Shown here in pieces: positions 1 through 6,690 of a stretch of 10,230 nucleotides of DNA; position 1 is the first letter of the stretch, and every line of letters starts with the position of its first letter. The stretch lies in NCBI GenBank assembly GCA_964523295.1, contig CAZGAH010000119.1, positions 1-10,230 of the forward strand. The letters run 5' to 3'. The position numbers and the translations under genes were made by a program. This stretch comes from CAZGAH01 sp964523295. Lineage in GTDB: Bacteria; Desulfobacterota; Desulfovibrionia; Desulfovibrionales; Desulfovibrionaceae. A model generated the notes under the pieces. The model saw only the letters and a list, made by a program, of their open reading frames with translations, searched no databases and was not told where the DNA came from.

Positions 1-122
1 GGCAACCTTCCGTGACATGGCGCGACCTTACACGCCGCGCGCCGATGTGTTCAGCATTTTTTGCCGACGATAGGATTTTTTTCGAAATGGCCTGCTCCGA
101 ATCTCAATGAGTAAAAATTCAC

Positions 123-151
123 TTGAACTTTAGTGAAAAAAAAAACAGAAT
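123..151 (+). promoter_or_regulatory. Possible sigma-70 promoter for the transglutaminase-like gene
   Basis: TTGAAC (123-128) and CAGAAT (146-151) are separated by 17 bases, each matching four of six consensus positions. The pair lies in the most AT-rich stretch of the 214-base spacer and would start a transcript near 158, giving a leader of about 57 nt before the ATG at 215. The rest of positions 1-214 holds no supported gene. The call is by eye and weak. Confidence 0.3.
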
Positions 152-214
152 CAGGAATTGTTGCGTTGCGAGTTGACCCGCAATCCGTAACGCCCACAAC
201 CCTCCCTGCACCCT

Positions 215-1072
215 ATGAACAAAGCACTCCTGCTGGTTCCGATCTGTCTGATCGTGCTGTCCTTGCCCGCCCCGGTTCCTGCGCAACAGAAGGTCAGGGA
301 CCCGCTCGTTGTCCAGCCCCTTGTCGAGCGCCGCTACCGCAACGAGTATCAGGCCATGCAATCGGAGATGATCGACGCGTCCTTCCTGGATTATGTCCGT
401 ACCCTGGAGCAGGGCAACGCTACCGGCCTGTTCGATGGGCTGCGCGAGTTCATCTTCCTTCACAGCCGGGACGCGGAAGACCAGGGACGCGATGCCGACG
501 GCGTCGCCAATGTCAAGAATATCGCTTGGATGACCCGTCTTTGGGCCGCGTGCCTGCACGACGCCGATTGCGAGCGACCGCAACTCAAATGCGACCACCG
601 GGCCTTGGCCATGGAGACGCTGTTGCTGGCCCTGGGGCGGCAGGCCAGGCTGGTGCACGTGTTCGGCATCCCGGAACAGGGTCCCGCCGCGGACCACAGC
701 ATGGTTGAGGTCTTCAATCCTGATTCCCTGCGCTGGGAGCTGCAGGACCCGTATTACAACGTCGTCTACGTGGACCGGGCCACGCGCCGTCGCGCCTCGG
801 CGCTTGAGATCGTGCTCGTCGGCTACGAGCGCTTCGAACCCTGCTCGGGCAAACAATGCGGCGCCGATGCCCTCGACCCCGGCTCCCTGCGGTATCTGGA
901 GCAGGCCTTCAAGGCCGTAATTTTCGACCGCACGCGCACGCTACGACGCGCGCTGGCCGTGGTGCTGCCGTCGGGGATGCCCTTGACCCTGGATTGGAGC
1001 CGGCGGGACCAGCACGAGTATCTGCGCTACCTGGAGCATAATTTCGGGGGGATCGATTATCTGTTCGAGTAA
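215..1072 (+). CDS. Exported transglutaminase-like (Cys-His-Asp) domain protein
   Basis: The 285-aa product begins with a signal peptide: Lys3, a hydrophobic stretch at about 4-18, and a likely cut after VPA at residue 23. It therefore probably acts in the periplasm or at the cell surface. The core looks like a transglutaminase-like fold: Cys126 in LKCDHRALAMETLLLALG, followed by a strand ARLVHVFG, His161 in DHSMVEVF, and Asp178 in WELQDPYY. This is the usual order and spacing of the Cys-His-Asp triad. In this superfamily such domains act as proteases, cross-linkers or amidases; the substrate here is unknown. Four further cysteines (113, 119, 210, 215) could form disulfides. The ATG is the only good start after an in-frame TAA at 188, yet no Shine-Dalgarno sequence precedes it (the upstream bases are C-rich). 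It is followed by the convergent ClC gene after 91 bases and appears to be a single-gene unit. The domain assignment is by motif, not by search. Confidence 0.72.
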   Translation: MNKALLLVPICLIVLSLPAPVPAQQKVRDPLVVQPLVERRYRNEYQAMQSEMIDASFLDYVRTLEQGNATGLFDGLREFIFLHSRDAEDQGRDADGVANVKNIAWMTRLWAACLHDADCERPQLKCDHRALAMETLLLALGRQARLVHVFGIPEQGPAADHSMVEVFNPDSLRWELQDPYYNVVYVDRATRRRASALEIVLVGYERFEPCSGKQCGADALDPGSLRYLEQAFKAVIFDRTRTLRRALAVVLPSGMPLTLDWSRRDQHEYLRYLEHNFGGIDYLFE

Positions 1073-1163
1073 TGCGAGCAACAGGGGAAATGACAGTTCC
1101 TGGAAGACGCAAGCGGCGTATTCCCGGCAGCGTCCCGGTCAGGGAGCAGGGCACACTCTCGGG

Positions 1164-3005
1164 CTATTCTTCGCTGAAGCCTTGCACTGCCTTGGAATAG
1201 GCGGTGAACACCTCTTTGCGTTGCAGCGTGCCGAGCAGCGCGTCGTTCTCGTCGAGCACGGGTATCTGGGGCACATCAGCGCCGACAAAGGCCATCAAGG
1301 CGGTGTAAAGATCGTAGTCGGGCCGCAGATACACCGGCGGCCGGGCGATGTCGCGTGCGCGGATGACCTCGTAGAGCGTTTCTTCGAAAAGCACGCTGCG
1401 CACGTCGTCCACCAGGAGCAGGCCGCTCAACGCGCCCGTTTTGTCCAGCACGGGAAAGGCCTGCTCTGCGCTGTCAGCAACCAGCCCGGCCAGAGCCTGC
1501 AGAGTGGCATTTTCGGGCACGGTCTGCACGGGGCGTTGTTGGTACACCTCGCCGACCTGCAGTCGTTCCAATATGTTCACGGCCATATCCCGCGTGTGCG
1601 CTGGCGAAGAGAACTTGTTTTCCACCTGGTTTTCATAGAGCGCCGCACGGCGTTGCAGCACCAGGGCTATGGCCGAGGCCAGCATGAGCGGCGCCAACAA
1701 CCCGTAGCCCCGGCTCAATTCGCAGACCATGAGCAACGGGCCTATCGGAGCGCGGGCCACGCCGGCGAAAAAGGAGGCCATGCCCACGAGCACGTAGCCA
1801 CCCGGCTGGTGGACGACGTCCGGGAACAGGCGCTGCGACCCGTAGCCGACGAAGCCGCCGCACATGCCGCCGACAAAGAGCGCCGGGGCGAACATACCGC
1901 CGCTGAGCCCGGAGCCCAACGTCAGCGACGTGGCCAGGGTCGTCCACAAGGCCAGCTTACCTAGCATGGCCTGCTCCAGCCAGCCGTAGCCGTCCGAGAC
2001 GAGCATGGGAAACGTCATGCCGAGCAGCCCCATGCAGAATCCCCCCAGGCCCATCGTGGCCACCGGGCCGATCCGGCCGTAGAGCGGCTCGAAGACCAGG
2101 TCCTTGAAAAACCGGAAGCAGCGGACATAGCCGTAACCCGCCGCGGCGCAGAGCAGGCCCAGCAGGCCGTAGAACACCAGCTCGCGCGCGTCGGAAAAGG
2201 AGTAGTGCGGCAGGGTGAAAATCGGAGACGTGCCGAAGAGCTTTTTGAATAGCGAATAGGCGACCACCGAGGACAACACCGCGGGCAGGATGGCCTCCGC
2301 CTCGAAATCTTCCTTGTAAATGACCTCGATGGCGGTCAGTGCACCGCCAAGCGGCGCACGAAACACAGCCCCCAGCCCGCCGGCCGCGCCGGCGAGCAGC
2401 AGCATCCGGCGTTCCCGGGCCGACAGCTTCAACCGCCGGGCGATCCACGATCCGACGCCCGCGCCCATCAGCGAGACCGGCCCTTCGCGACCGGCACTGC
2501 CTCCAAGGCCCAGGGTCAGGATCGAGGTCAGCCCGCGCACGAGCACTGCCCGCGCGCGCAGTATCCCGCCCTGACGATGAAAGGCCTTGATCATCGTGTC
2601 CGTCCCGTCCGTGCTGCCGGACAGGGTCTGCGGGGCCAGGCGCTGCACCAGCCAGCCGGTGAGCAGGCCCAGAACGCCGAGCAGCAGCGGCAACAACCAG
2701 GGACGGAAGACGGCCGGCAGGCCGTGAAACAGCCCCTCGCCCGAGGTCGGCGGGGCCTCTATGCCGACCAGGCCGACGAGTACGGCGTCGCGAACCCATT
2801 CCAGAGCCAGAAAAAAGCCCGCTGCGACCAATCCGGCACCCATCCCGGTAATTCCGCCCAACAACAGCAGGCGTACCGAACTGCTGCGGCGGTACGAACG
2901 CAACAGATTGTGCCAGAGCGAAGAAAGTCGCTCAGCACGGGACGCCGTGACGATATGTTTCATGAAAATAGTCGGTTTCGTAACGGTTTGTTCGGAATAC
3001 GCCAT
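1164..3005 (-). CDS. ClC-family anion channel/transporter with CBS domain pair
   Basis: This is an inner-membrane ClC protein, 613 aa from the chosen start. The family moves chloride or other anions as channels or as proton-coupled antiporters. Membrane helices run from about residue 45 to 450. The three anion-path motifs are visible: a divergent first motif (DGTD at 133-136 in place of GSGIPE), GREGP at 172-176 with the gating glutamate E174, and GGMFAPA at 369-375. Tyr434, in a stretch resembling the E. coli DNYQLILP region, can take the role of the pore tyrosine. Two CBS repeats follow (about 484-539 and 550-605); in other ClCs these regulate activity, sometimes by binding nucleotides. Start choice: ATG at 3005 has GGAAGG eight bases upstream. 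The longest frame starts at ATG 3068 (634 aa) with only a weak AGG, and ATG 2963 has no visible ribosome site. All precede the first helix, so the family call is unaffected. It is transcribed divergently from the NTF2-like gene. Confidence 0.95.
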   Translation of the reverse strand: MAYSEQTVTKPTIFMKHIVTASRAERLSSLWHNLLRSYRRSSSVRLLLLGGITGMGAGLVAAGFFLALEWVRDAVLVGLVGIEAPPTSGEGLFHGLPAVFRPWLLPLLLGVLGLLTGWLVQRLAPQTLSGSTDGTDTMIKAFHRQGGILRARAVLVRGLTSILTLGLGGSAGREGPVSLMGAGVGSWIARRLKLSARERRMLLLAGAAGGLGAVFRAPLGGALTAIEVIYKEDFEAEAILPAVLSSVVAYSLFKKLFGTSPIFTLPHYSFSDARELVFYGLLGLLCAAAGYGYVRCFRFFKDLVFEPLYGRIGPVATMGLGGFCMGLLGMTFPMLVSDGYGWLEQAMLGKLALWTTLATSLTLGSGLSGGMFAPALFVGGMCGGFVGYGSQRLFPDVVHQPGGYVLVGMASFFAGVARAPIGPLLMVCELSRGYGLLAPLMLASAIALVLQRRAALYENQVENKFSSPAHTRDMAVNILERLQVGEVYQQRPVQTVPENATLQALAGLVADSAEQAFPVLDKTGALSGLLLVDDVRSVLFEETLYEVIRARDIARPPVYLRPDYDLYTALMAFVGADVPQIPVLDENDALLGTLQRKEVFTAYSKAVQGFSEE

Positions 3006-3089
3006 ACCATCGGCCTTCCGGGAAGAAGCGACCGAGTCCCTTGACCCGGTTTCGTATTCATGGAACATCCGTTGCCTGAGGTTGATTGC

Positions 3090-3117
3090 ATTCTCTGCAA
3101 ACCCTTGACCTTGTCGA
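3090..3117 (-). promoter_or_regulatory. Possible promoter for the ClC gene
   Basis: Read on the minus strand, TCGACA (3112-3117) and GAGAAT (3090-3095) are 16 bases apart, matching five and four of six consensus positions. Transcription would start near 3083, about 78 nt before the preferred ATG at 3005 and 15 nt before the alternative at 3068. A TTGACC on the plus strand (3105-3110) lies inside the same interval and could be a -35 for the divergent gene, but I see no good -10 for it. By eye only. Confidence 0.3.
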
Positions 3118-3168
3118 TTCGCCGTCCCTGGCTTTTACCCCATGCCGTTTCCGACCTGGCAATGACAC

Positions 3169-3177
3169 GGAGGTGAT
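3169..3177 (+). promoter_or_regulatory. Strong ribosome binding site fixing a GTG start
   Basis: GGAGGTGAT is a near-perfect anti-16S complement. Its GGAGG core ends seven bases before the GTG at 3181. This selects the GTG, which is also the codon that gives a complete signal peptide. It suggests efficient translation of a small exported protein. Confidence 0.85.
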
Positions 3178-3180
3178 ACC

Positions 3181-3597
3181 GTGAAGAGCGCAACCCGAAT
3201 TTTGTCCCTTCTGCTGGCAATGGTTCTGCTTGCGGGCTCGGTATACGCCGCGGACTTCACGGCCGCCGGCATCGACGACGTCGAAAGCGTCGAGCAATTC
3301 CTGCACACGTTGCAGTCCGCGGTCAAGCACGGTGATGCAGCCGCAGTCGCCTCGCTCGTGGACTTTCCCATAAAAGTCTTCGTAGACGGACGCAAGCAGG
3401 TTATACGCACGCACGATGCGTTCACGACGAACTATGCCAAGATCATGACCGACGCGGTCGGAAAGGCCGTGCTCGCGCAGGAGCCAGACACTCTTTTCGT
3501 CAATTATCAAGGCGTGATGATCGGCAATGGCGAACTCTGGTTCGGCCTTATTGATCACAGACTGCGCATCATCGCCATTAACAATGCCGCGCAGTAG
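3181..3597 (+). CDS. Small exported protein, probable NTF2-like fold
   Basis: The 138-aa product has a clear signal peptide: Lys and Arg near the N-terminus, hydrophobic residues 8-19, and a VYA cut site at residue 23. The mature protein is about 115 aa. Its layout suggests an NTF2-like (SnoaL-like) cone fold: an N-terminal helix with SVEQFLHTLQSAVKHGD (36-52), the turn ASLVDFPIKVF (57-67), then alternating strands ending in ELWFGLIDHRLRIIAINN (118-135). That family binds small ligands or acts as an enzyme or adaptor scaffold. No catalytic set is obvious, so I assign no function. The GTG start is fixed by the adjacent GGAGGTGAT. The gene stands alone between the divergent ClC gene and a 254-base spacer before the TMEM43-like gene. 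I see no terminator after it, so readthrough is possible. The fold call is inference from pattern. Confidence 0.7.
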   Translation: MKSATRILSLLLAMVLLAGSVYAADFTAAGIDDVESVEQFLHTLQSAVKHGDAAAVASLVDFPIKVFVDGRKQVIRTHDAFTTNYAKIMTDAVGKAVLAQEPDTLFVNYQGVMIGNGELWFGLIDHRLRIIAINNAAQ

Positions 3598-3770
3598 GCC
3601 CGCGCCTTTCGCCGCCGCAACCTGCCAGCGGAAGAATACGCCGAGAAAGGAAACAAGAAACAGAAGATACCGCATTTTCACTCTGGCGGATTGGAGGCAT
3701 TTTCAGTTTGCCCCAGGGGCTGTCATTCAGGCAGAGGAAACGGTCTGACCAGCGAGGGCTGGCCATATTC

Positions 3771-3801
3771 TTGACGAAAGCCCGACCATAGAGCATAGAC
3801 T
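3771..3801 (+). promoter_or_regulatory. Possible promoter for the TMEM43-like gene
   Basis: TTGACG (3771-3776) matches five of six -35 positions. Two -10 candidates follow: CATAGA at 3794-3799 (17-base gap) or TAGACT at 3796-3801 (19-base gap, four of six). CATAGA occurs twice in tandem (3787-3792 and 3794-3799). A transcript would start near 3807, about 45 nt before the ATG at 3852. The rest of the 3598-3851 spacer holds a 9-base direct repeat (GCATTTTCA at 3672 and 3697) but no gene or terminator that I can support. Confidence 0.33.
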
Positions 3802-3851
3802 GAATCATAAAGACAGTGCAACCGTTGAACCACTGGAATGAGGGGAATGAC

Positions 3852-4985
3852 ATGGCCGACGATTCCTATACGGAGGTGACGTCCAGATCCTGGTTCTCGC
3901 GTCTGGGACAGTCGATAGGCGGCGTGCTGTTCGGCCTGCTGCTCCTGCTCGGCGGCGGCATTCTGCTCTTCACCAACGAGGGGCGCTCCGTGGCCACGGC
4001 CAAGGCTCTGGAAGAAGGGCTCGGCCTGGTCAAAAGCATCGACGCCGGCCGGATTCTGCCCGAGAACGAGGGCTCGCTCGTGCATCTGACCGGCCTGGCC
4101 GATACGCAATCGACCGTGACCGACGCCGCGCTGGGCGTCTCCGCCCGCGCGCTCAGGCTCAGACGCACGGTGGAGATGTATCAGTGGCGCGAAAATACGG
4201 AATCGCGGACACACAAGACCGTGGGCGGCGGCGAGACCACGGAAACGACCTATACCTATACGAAAACCTGGTCCGACACCCACATCGACTCGTCTCACTT
4301 CAAAAAGCCCGACGGTCACGCCAATCCCGCGTCCATGCCCTACGACACGCGCGAATTCACGGCATCGAAGGTGACGCTCGGCGCCTTCGTGCTCCCTGCA
4401 AGGCTCGTCGACGACCTTACCGCCTACGAGCCGCTCGTCGTGGAGGTACCCCCGACGCTACGCGGCAAGGCCACAGCCTCGGGCTCCGGCTTTTTTGTCG
4501 GCACGAATCCGGCCGAGCCGCAAATCGGCGATCTGACCATCCGCTGGGACCAGGTTCAGCCGCAGGAGGTCAGCGTATACGCGGCGCAGGCAGGGAATAC
4601 GCTGGCGCCGTTCAAGACGAAAAACGGACGTTCCCTGGAGCGCATCCAGACCGGAGTCCACAGCGCGCCGGCGATGTTCGAGCAAGCGGTTTCGGAAAAT
4701 GTCACCCTGACCTGGGTGCTGCGTGCGCTGGGATTCCTTCTGCTGTTCATCGGCTTCGCCCTGGCCTTCAGGCCGATTTCCGTGCTCCTGGACGTGTTGC
4801 CCTTTCTCGGCAATCTGGCCGAAGTCGGTCTGGGACTGGCCGCGTTCGTCCTGGCGCTGGCCCTGGGGCTGATCATCGTCGGCGTGGCCTGGTTCTTCTA
4901 CCGGCCGTTGCTGGCCCTGGTGCTCATCGCCCTGGCGCTCGCCGCGTTTTACGGCCTGGCCCGACGCCGGCCCAAAGCCGCCTGA
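3852..4985 (+). CDS. TMEM43/LUMA family membrane protein
   Basis: The 377-aa product has the TMEM43 family topology: one N-terminal membrane helix (about 20-41), a large soluble region (42-286), then three helices near 287-306, 326-348 and 352-369. Family signatures include LFTNEGRSV (39-47), PENEGSLVHLTG (70-81), RTVEMYQWRE (105-114), the YTYTKTWSD stretch (134-142) and HANPASMP (156-163). By the human topology the soluble region would lie outside the cytoplasm. Human TMEM43 is an inner nuclear membrane/ER protein linked to heart disease; the bacterial members have no established role that I know of. The chosen ATG has AGGGG six bases upstream. A GTG 36 bases earlier (3816) is in frame but lacks such a site. 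The gene converges on the GNAT gene across a 160-base spacer, so it is probably monocistronic. The family call is firm; the function is unknown. Confidence 0.9.
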   Translation: MADDSYTEVTSRSWFSRLGQSIGGVLFGLLLLLGGGILLFTNEGRSVATAKALEEGLGLVKSIDAGRILPENEGSLVHLTGLADTQSTVTDAALGVSARALRLRRTVEMYQWRENTESRTHKTVGGGETTETTYTYTKTWSDTHIDSSHFKKPDGHANPASMPYDTREFTASKVTLGAFVLPARLVDDLTAYEPLVVEVPPTLRGKATASGSGFFVGTNPAEPQIGDLTIRWDQVQPQEVSVYAAQAGNTLAPFKTKNGRSLERIQTGVHSAPAMFEQAVSENVTLTWVLRALGFLLLFIGFALAFRPISVLLDVLPFLGNLAEVGLGLAAFVLALALGLIIVGVAWFFYRPLLALVLIALALAAFYGLARRRPKAA

Positions 4986-5145
4986 CAGGGGTCATTGCCT
5001 TGTGCGCACGGCCATGGCCCGGGTGATACCGCTGCTGGTCTTGTAGCGGTAGCCGGGCCTTTCGGCGTGGGAATTGAAGTGCCAGGCTCTCCCGATTTTC
5101 GTGTTGCCGGTTCCTTGTCAACGAAACACGGCCACCTCGCCCGCC

Positions 5146-5991
5146 CTATCCCAGCTCGAAGCTCGTCACCCCGAACACCTGAGCCAGGGGTATGGACGGC
5201 GTCGGCCCCAGGTAGATGCGCGTGGTCTCGAACACGACGCGCATGGCGTAGCGTCCGGCCAGGGCCACGGCGGCTGCGTTGGGCAGCGGCGCATCGAGAA
5301 AGAGACGTTCCCCTGGTCCCGGGTGTCCGCGAAGCGCCGTAAACAGCGCATCCGCGACATCCGGCCGGTCCGCGAACAACGGACCGATCTTCCAGCCCAG
5401 GCCGCACGGGCGGATCACGCCGTAGCCACGGAGTTCGCCCCCTTCGACCCAACCCAGTCCGAGCGTACGCGGCGTCCGCAGCCAGCATTCCAGGAATTTG
5501 CGCCGCTGCGCCGTAAAGATGGCAGCATCGTAGGCAACCAGGGCGTCGAAATCGAGCCCGGCAACCGGGCGAAGCGCCGGGTGCCGGACCTCCGCAACCT
5601 GGCTGACACCCTCGAAGCGGCTGTTACGGTAGGCGGGCACGAAGCCGATCTTCTGATAATTCGACAATTGCGCATCAACGGCGTCGCCCCCGATAGAGCG
5701 CCCGCGCAGGCGTTCCAGGGCCTGATGAAAGATCGAGAGTCCGTAGCCGCGGCCGCGAAATTCGGGCAGCACGACGTAGAAGCCCATGAAGGCCAGCCCG
5801 TTGCCATAGTCCACGGCGGAAATGCAGGCTATCGGCCGATTGTCCAGCAGACCGACCAGAAACCCTTCAGGATCGCAGCGATAAAAACATTCCGCATCGC
5901 CCAGGCCGGGATTCCAGCCCTCGCGCGCCGCCATGTCGACAGCGAAATCGACCTCGTCGCGGGTCATGGTCCGGATCGTATACGTTGCCAC
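5146..5991 (-). CDS. GNAT N-acetyltransferase with C-terminal extension domain
   Basis: This is an acetyl-CoA-dependent N-acetyltransferase of 281 aa, about twice a single GNAT domain. The N-terminal domain carries motif A, with the strand FYVVLPEF (71-78) and the acetyl-CoA pyrophosphate loop RGRGYG (79-84), and a motif-B-like NYQKIGFVPAYRNSRFEG (111-128). Residues about 145-281, including GYGVIRPCGLGWKIGPLFAD (189-208) and ending in TSFELG, resemble the second domain of two-domain GNATs such as the YitH type (Acetyltransf_18). The acceptor is unknown. Start choice: GTG at 5991 has GGAGG five bases upstream (5997-6001). A longer frame from ATG 6093 adds an Arg-rich, unlikely N-terminus and would begin upstream of the likely transcription start. 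The gene is monocistronic and lies beyond the terminator of the rplM-rpsI unit that precedes it on the same strand. Confidence 0.9.
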   Translation of the reverse strand: MATYTIRTMTRDEVDFAVDMAAREGWNPGLGDAECFYRCDPEGFLVGLLDNRPIACISAVDYGNGLAFMGFYVVLPEFRGRGYGLSIFHQALERLRGRSIGGDAVDAQLSNYQKIGFVPAYRNSRFEGVSQVAEVRHPALRPVAGLDFDALVAYDAAIFTAQRRKFLECWLRTPRTLGLGWVEGGELRGYGVIRPCGLGWKIGPLFADRPDVADALFTALRGHPGPGERLFLDAPLPNAAAVALAGRYAMRVVFETTRIYLGPTPSIPLAQVFGVTSFELG

Positions 5992-6003
5992 CCTCTCCTC
6001 CCC

Positions 6004-6068
6004 GCGCCTGCGCCAGGCGCTGCTCCCGTCGCGTACGCGTGCCTGCCGGAATGCGCGCAGGCGGGAGC
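6004..6068 (-). promoter_or_regulatory. Hairpin-rich leader of the GNAT gene
   Basis: Two inverted repeats occupy the untranslated leader. The first is GCGCCT/AGGCGC (6004-6009 and 6015-6020, 5-base loop), directly abutting the GGGGAGG ribosome site at 5997-6003. The second is a composite: GCCTGC/GCAGGC (6041-6046 and 6057-6062) continued by GCTCCC/GGGAGC (6022-6027 and 6063-6068) after a 13-base bulge containing the palindrome GCGTACGC. Such structures could modulate ribosome access. There is no T-run, so they are not terminators. In high-GC DNA short repeats also arise by chance. Confidence 0.3.
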
Positions 6069-6092
6069 GACGGCCTATGGTCATCAGGCACA

Positions 6093-6121
6093 AGAGTAGC
6101 GGAATGCCGGCTCGCTGACAA
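6093..6121 (-). promoter_or_regulatory. Possible sigma-70 promoter for the GNAT gene
   Basis: On the minus strand TTGTCA (6116-6121, five of six) and TACTCT (6093-6098, first two and last base of TATAAT) are exactly 17 bases apart. A start near 6086 would give a leader of about 95 nt and would exclude the upstream ATG at 6093 as the initiation codon, agreeing with the GTG at 5991. Confidence 0.38.
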
Positions 6122-6193
6122 GAAACGGCATCGCAGCGGAGCGGGAAAGCAGCGGATCGCGGTCGGACAAGGGCAAAAAAAGGGACAGAAAAG

Positions 6194-6229
6194 GAAAAAC
6201 ATACGGACAGGCTCCGTAGAGCCTGTCCG
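6194..6229 (-). terminator. Intrinsic terminator of the rplM-rpsI operon
   Basis: A perfect 10-bp stem (6204-6213 with 6220-6229) encloses a 6-base loop. On the minus strand it is followed by TATGTTTTTC, a U-rich tract. It sits 50 bases past the rpsI stop codon. There is no matching T-run on the plus-strand side, so it should act only on the leftward transcript and insulate the GNAT gene. Confidence 0.88.
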
Positions 6230-6279
6230 CAGGATATGGCAAGGGCTTCCGAGGTGAATCGGAATCCGTGTCGGGCGAT

Positions 6280-6672
6280 CTAGCGCTTCGAGTACTGGAA
6301 GCGGGCGCGGGCGCCCTTCTGGCCGTACTTTTTGCGCTCTTTCTTGCGGGCGTCGCGGGTCAGGAACCCGGCGCGCTTGAGCGGGGCGCGCAGATCGGCA
6401 TTAAATTCAAGAAGCGCACGGGCGATGCCGTGACGGACGGCGCATGCCTGGCCGGCGACACCGCCGCCGCAGACATTGATCTTGATGTCGAATTTGCTGA
6501 CCTGGTTTGTCAGCGCCAGAGGCTGCCGGATGATCATCTGCAGCGCTGGCCGGGGAAAGTAGTCCTGATAGGGGCGGCCATTGACTTCGATCTGTCCGGT
6601 CCCCGGATAGAGGCGGGCGCGGGCCACGGCCTCTTTTCTTCTGCCTGTTCCGTAGTTGAATTCAATAGTCAT
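6280..6672 (-). CDS. rpsI: 30S ribosomal protein S9
   Basis: At 130 aa it matches the E. coli length. Recognisable family features are the N-terminal YGTGRRKEAVARARL (7-21), the GQIEVNGRPYQDYFPR segment, the CGGGVAGQACAVRHGIARAL core (68-87) and the basic tail ending in FQYSKR. In S9 this tail reaches into the ribosomal P site and contacts tRNA. GGAG lies seven bases before the ATG. It is the second gene of the rplM-rpsI pair, 18 bases after the rplM stop, and ends 50 bases before a strong intrinsic terminator. The family assignment is secure. Confidence 0.98.
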   Translation of the reverse strand: MTIEFNYGTGRRKEAVARARLYPGTGQIEVNGRPYQDYFPRPALQMIIRQPLALTNQVSKFDIKINVCGGGVAGQACAVRHGIARALLEFNADLRAPLKRAGFLTRDARKKERKKYGQKGARARFQYSKR

Positions 6673-6690
6673 CGTCCGTCTCCGAGCAAA

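Noticed and set aside
1..18. Possible divergent start codon (minus-strand ATG at 18, AAGG seven bases upstream)
   Set aside because: Only six codons lie inside the window, too few to support a gene call.
3005..3068. The 21-residue N-terminal extension of the ClC protein
   Set aside because: The ATG at 3068 has a weaker ribosome site than the ATG at 3005, and the extension precedes all family homology. Kept as an alternative only.
3058..3681. Minus-strand 207-codon frame whose first residues look like a signal peptide
   Set aside because: It starts at GTG without a ribosome site, lies antisense to the well-supported NTF2-like gene, and its later sequence has no protein family character. The apparent signal peptide comes from a T-rich spacer read by chance.
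5027..5051. 7-bp hairpin TACCGCT/AGCGGTA between the convergent genes as a bidirectional terminator
   Set aside because: The loop is 11 bases and neither side is followed by a T-run.
5074..6099. Plus-strand 341-codon frame
   Set aside because: It is the antisense shadow of the GNAT gene; GC-rich codon bias opens this frame. The minus frame carries clear GNAT motifs.
6205..6229. The perfect inverted repeat as a mobile-element end or regulator operator
   Set aside because: Its position just after rpsI and the U-rich tract on one side are fully explained by an intrinsic terminator.
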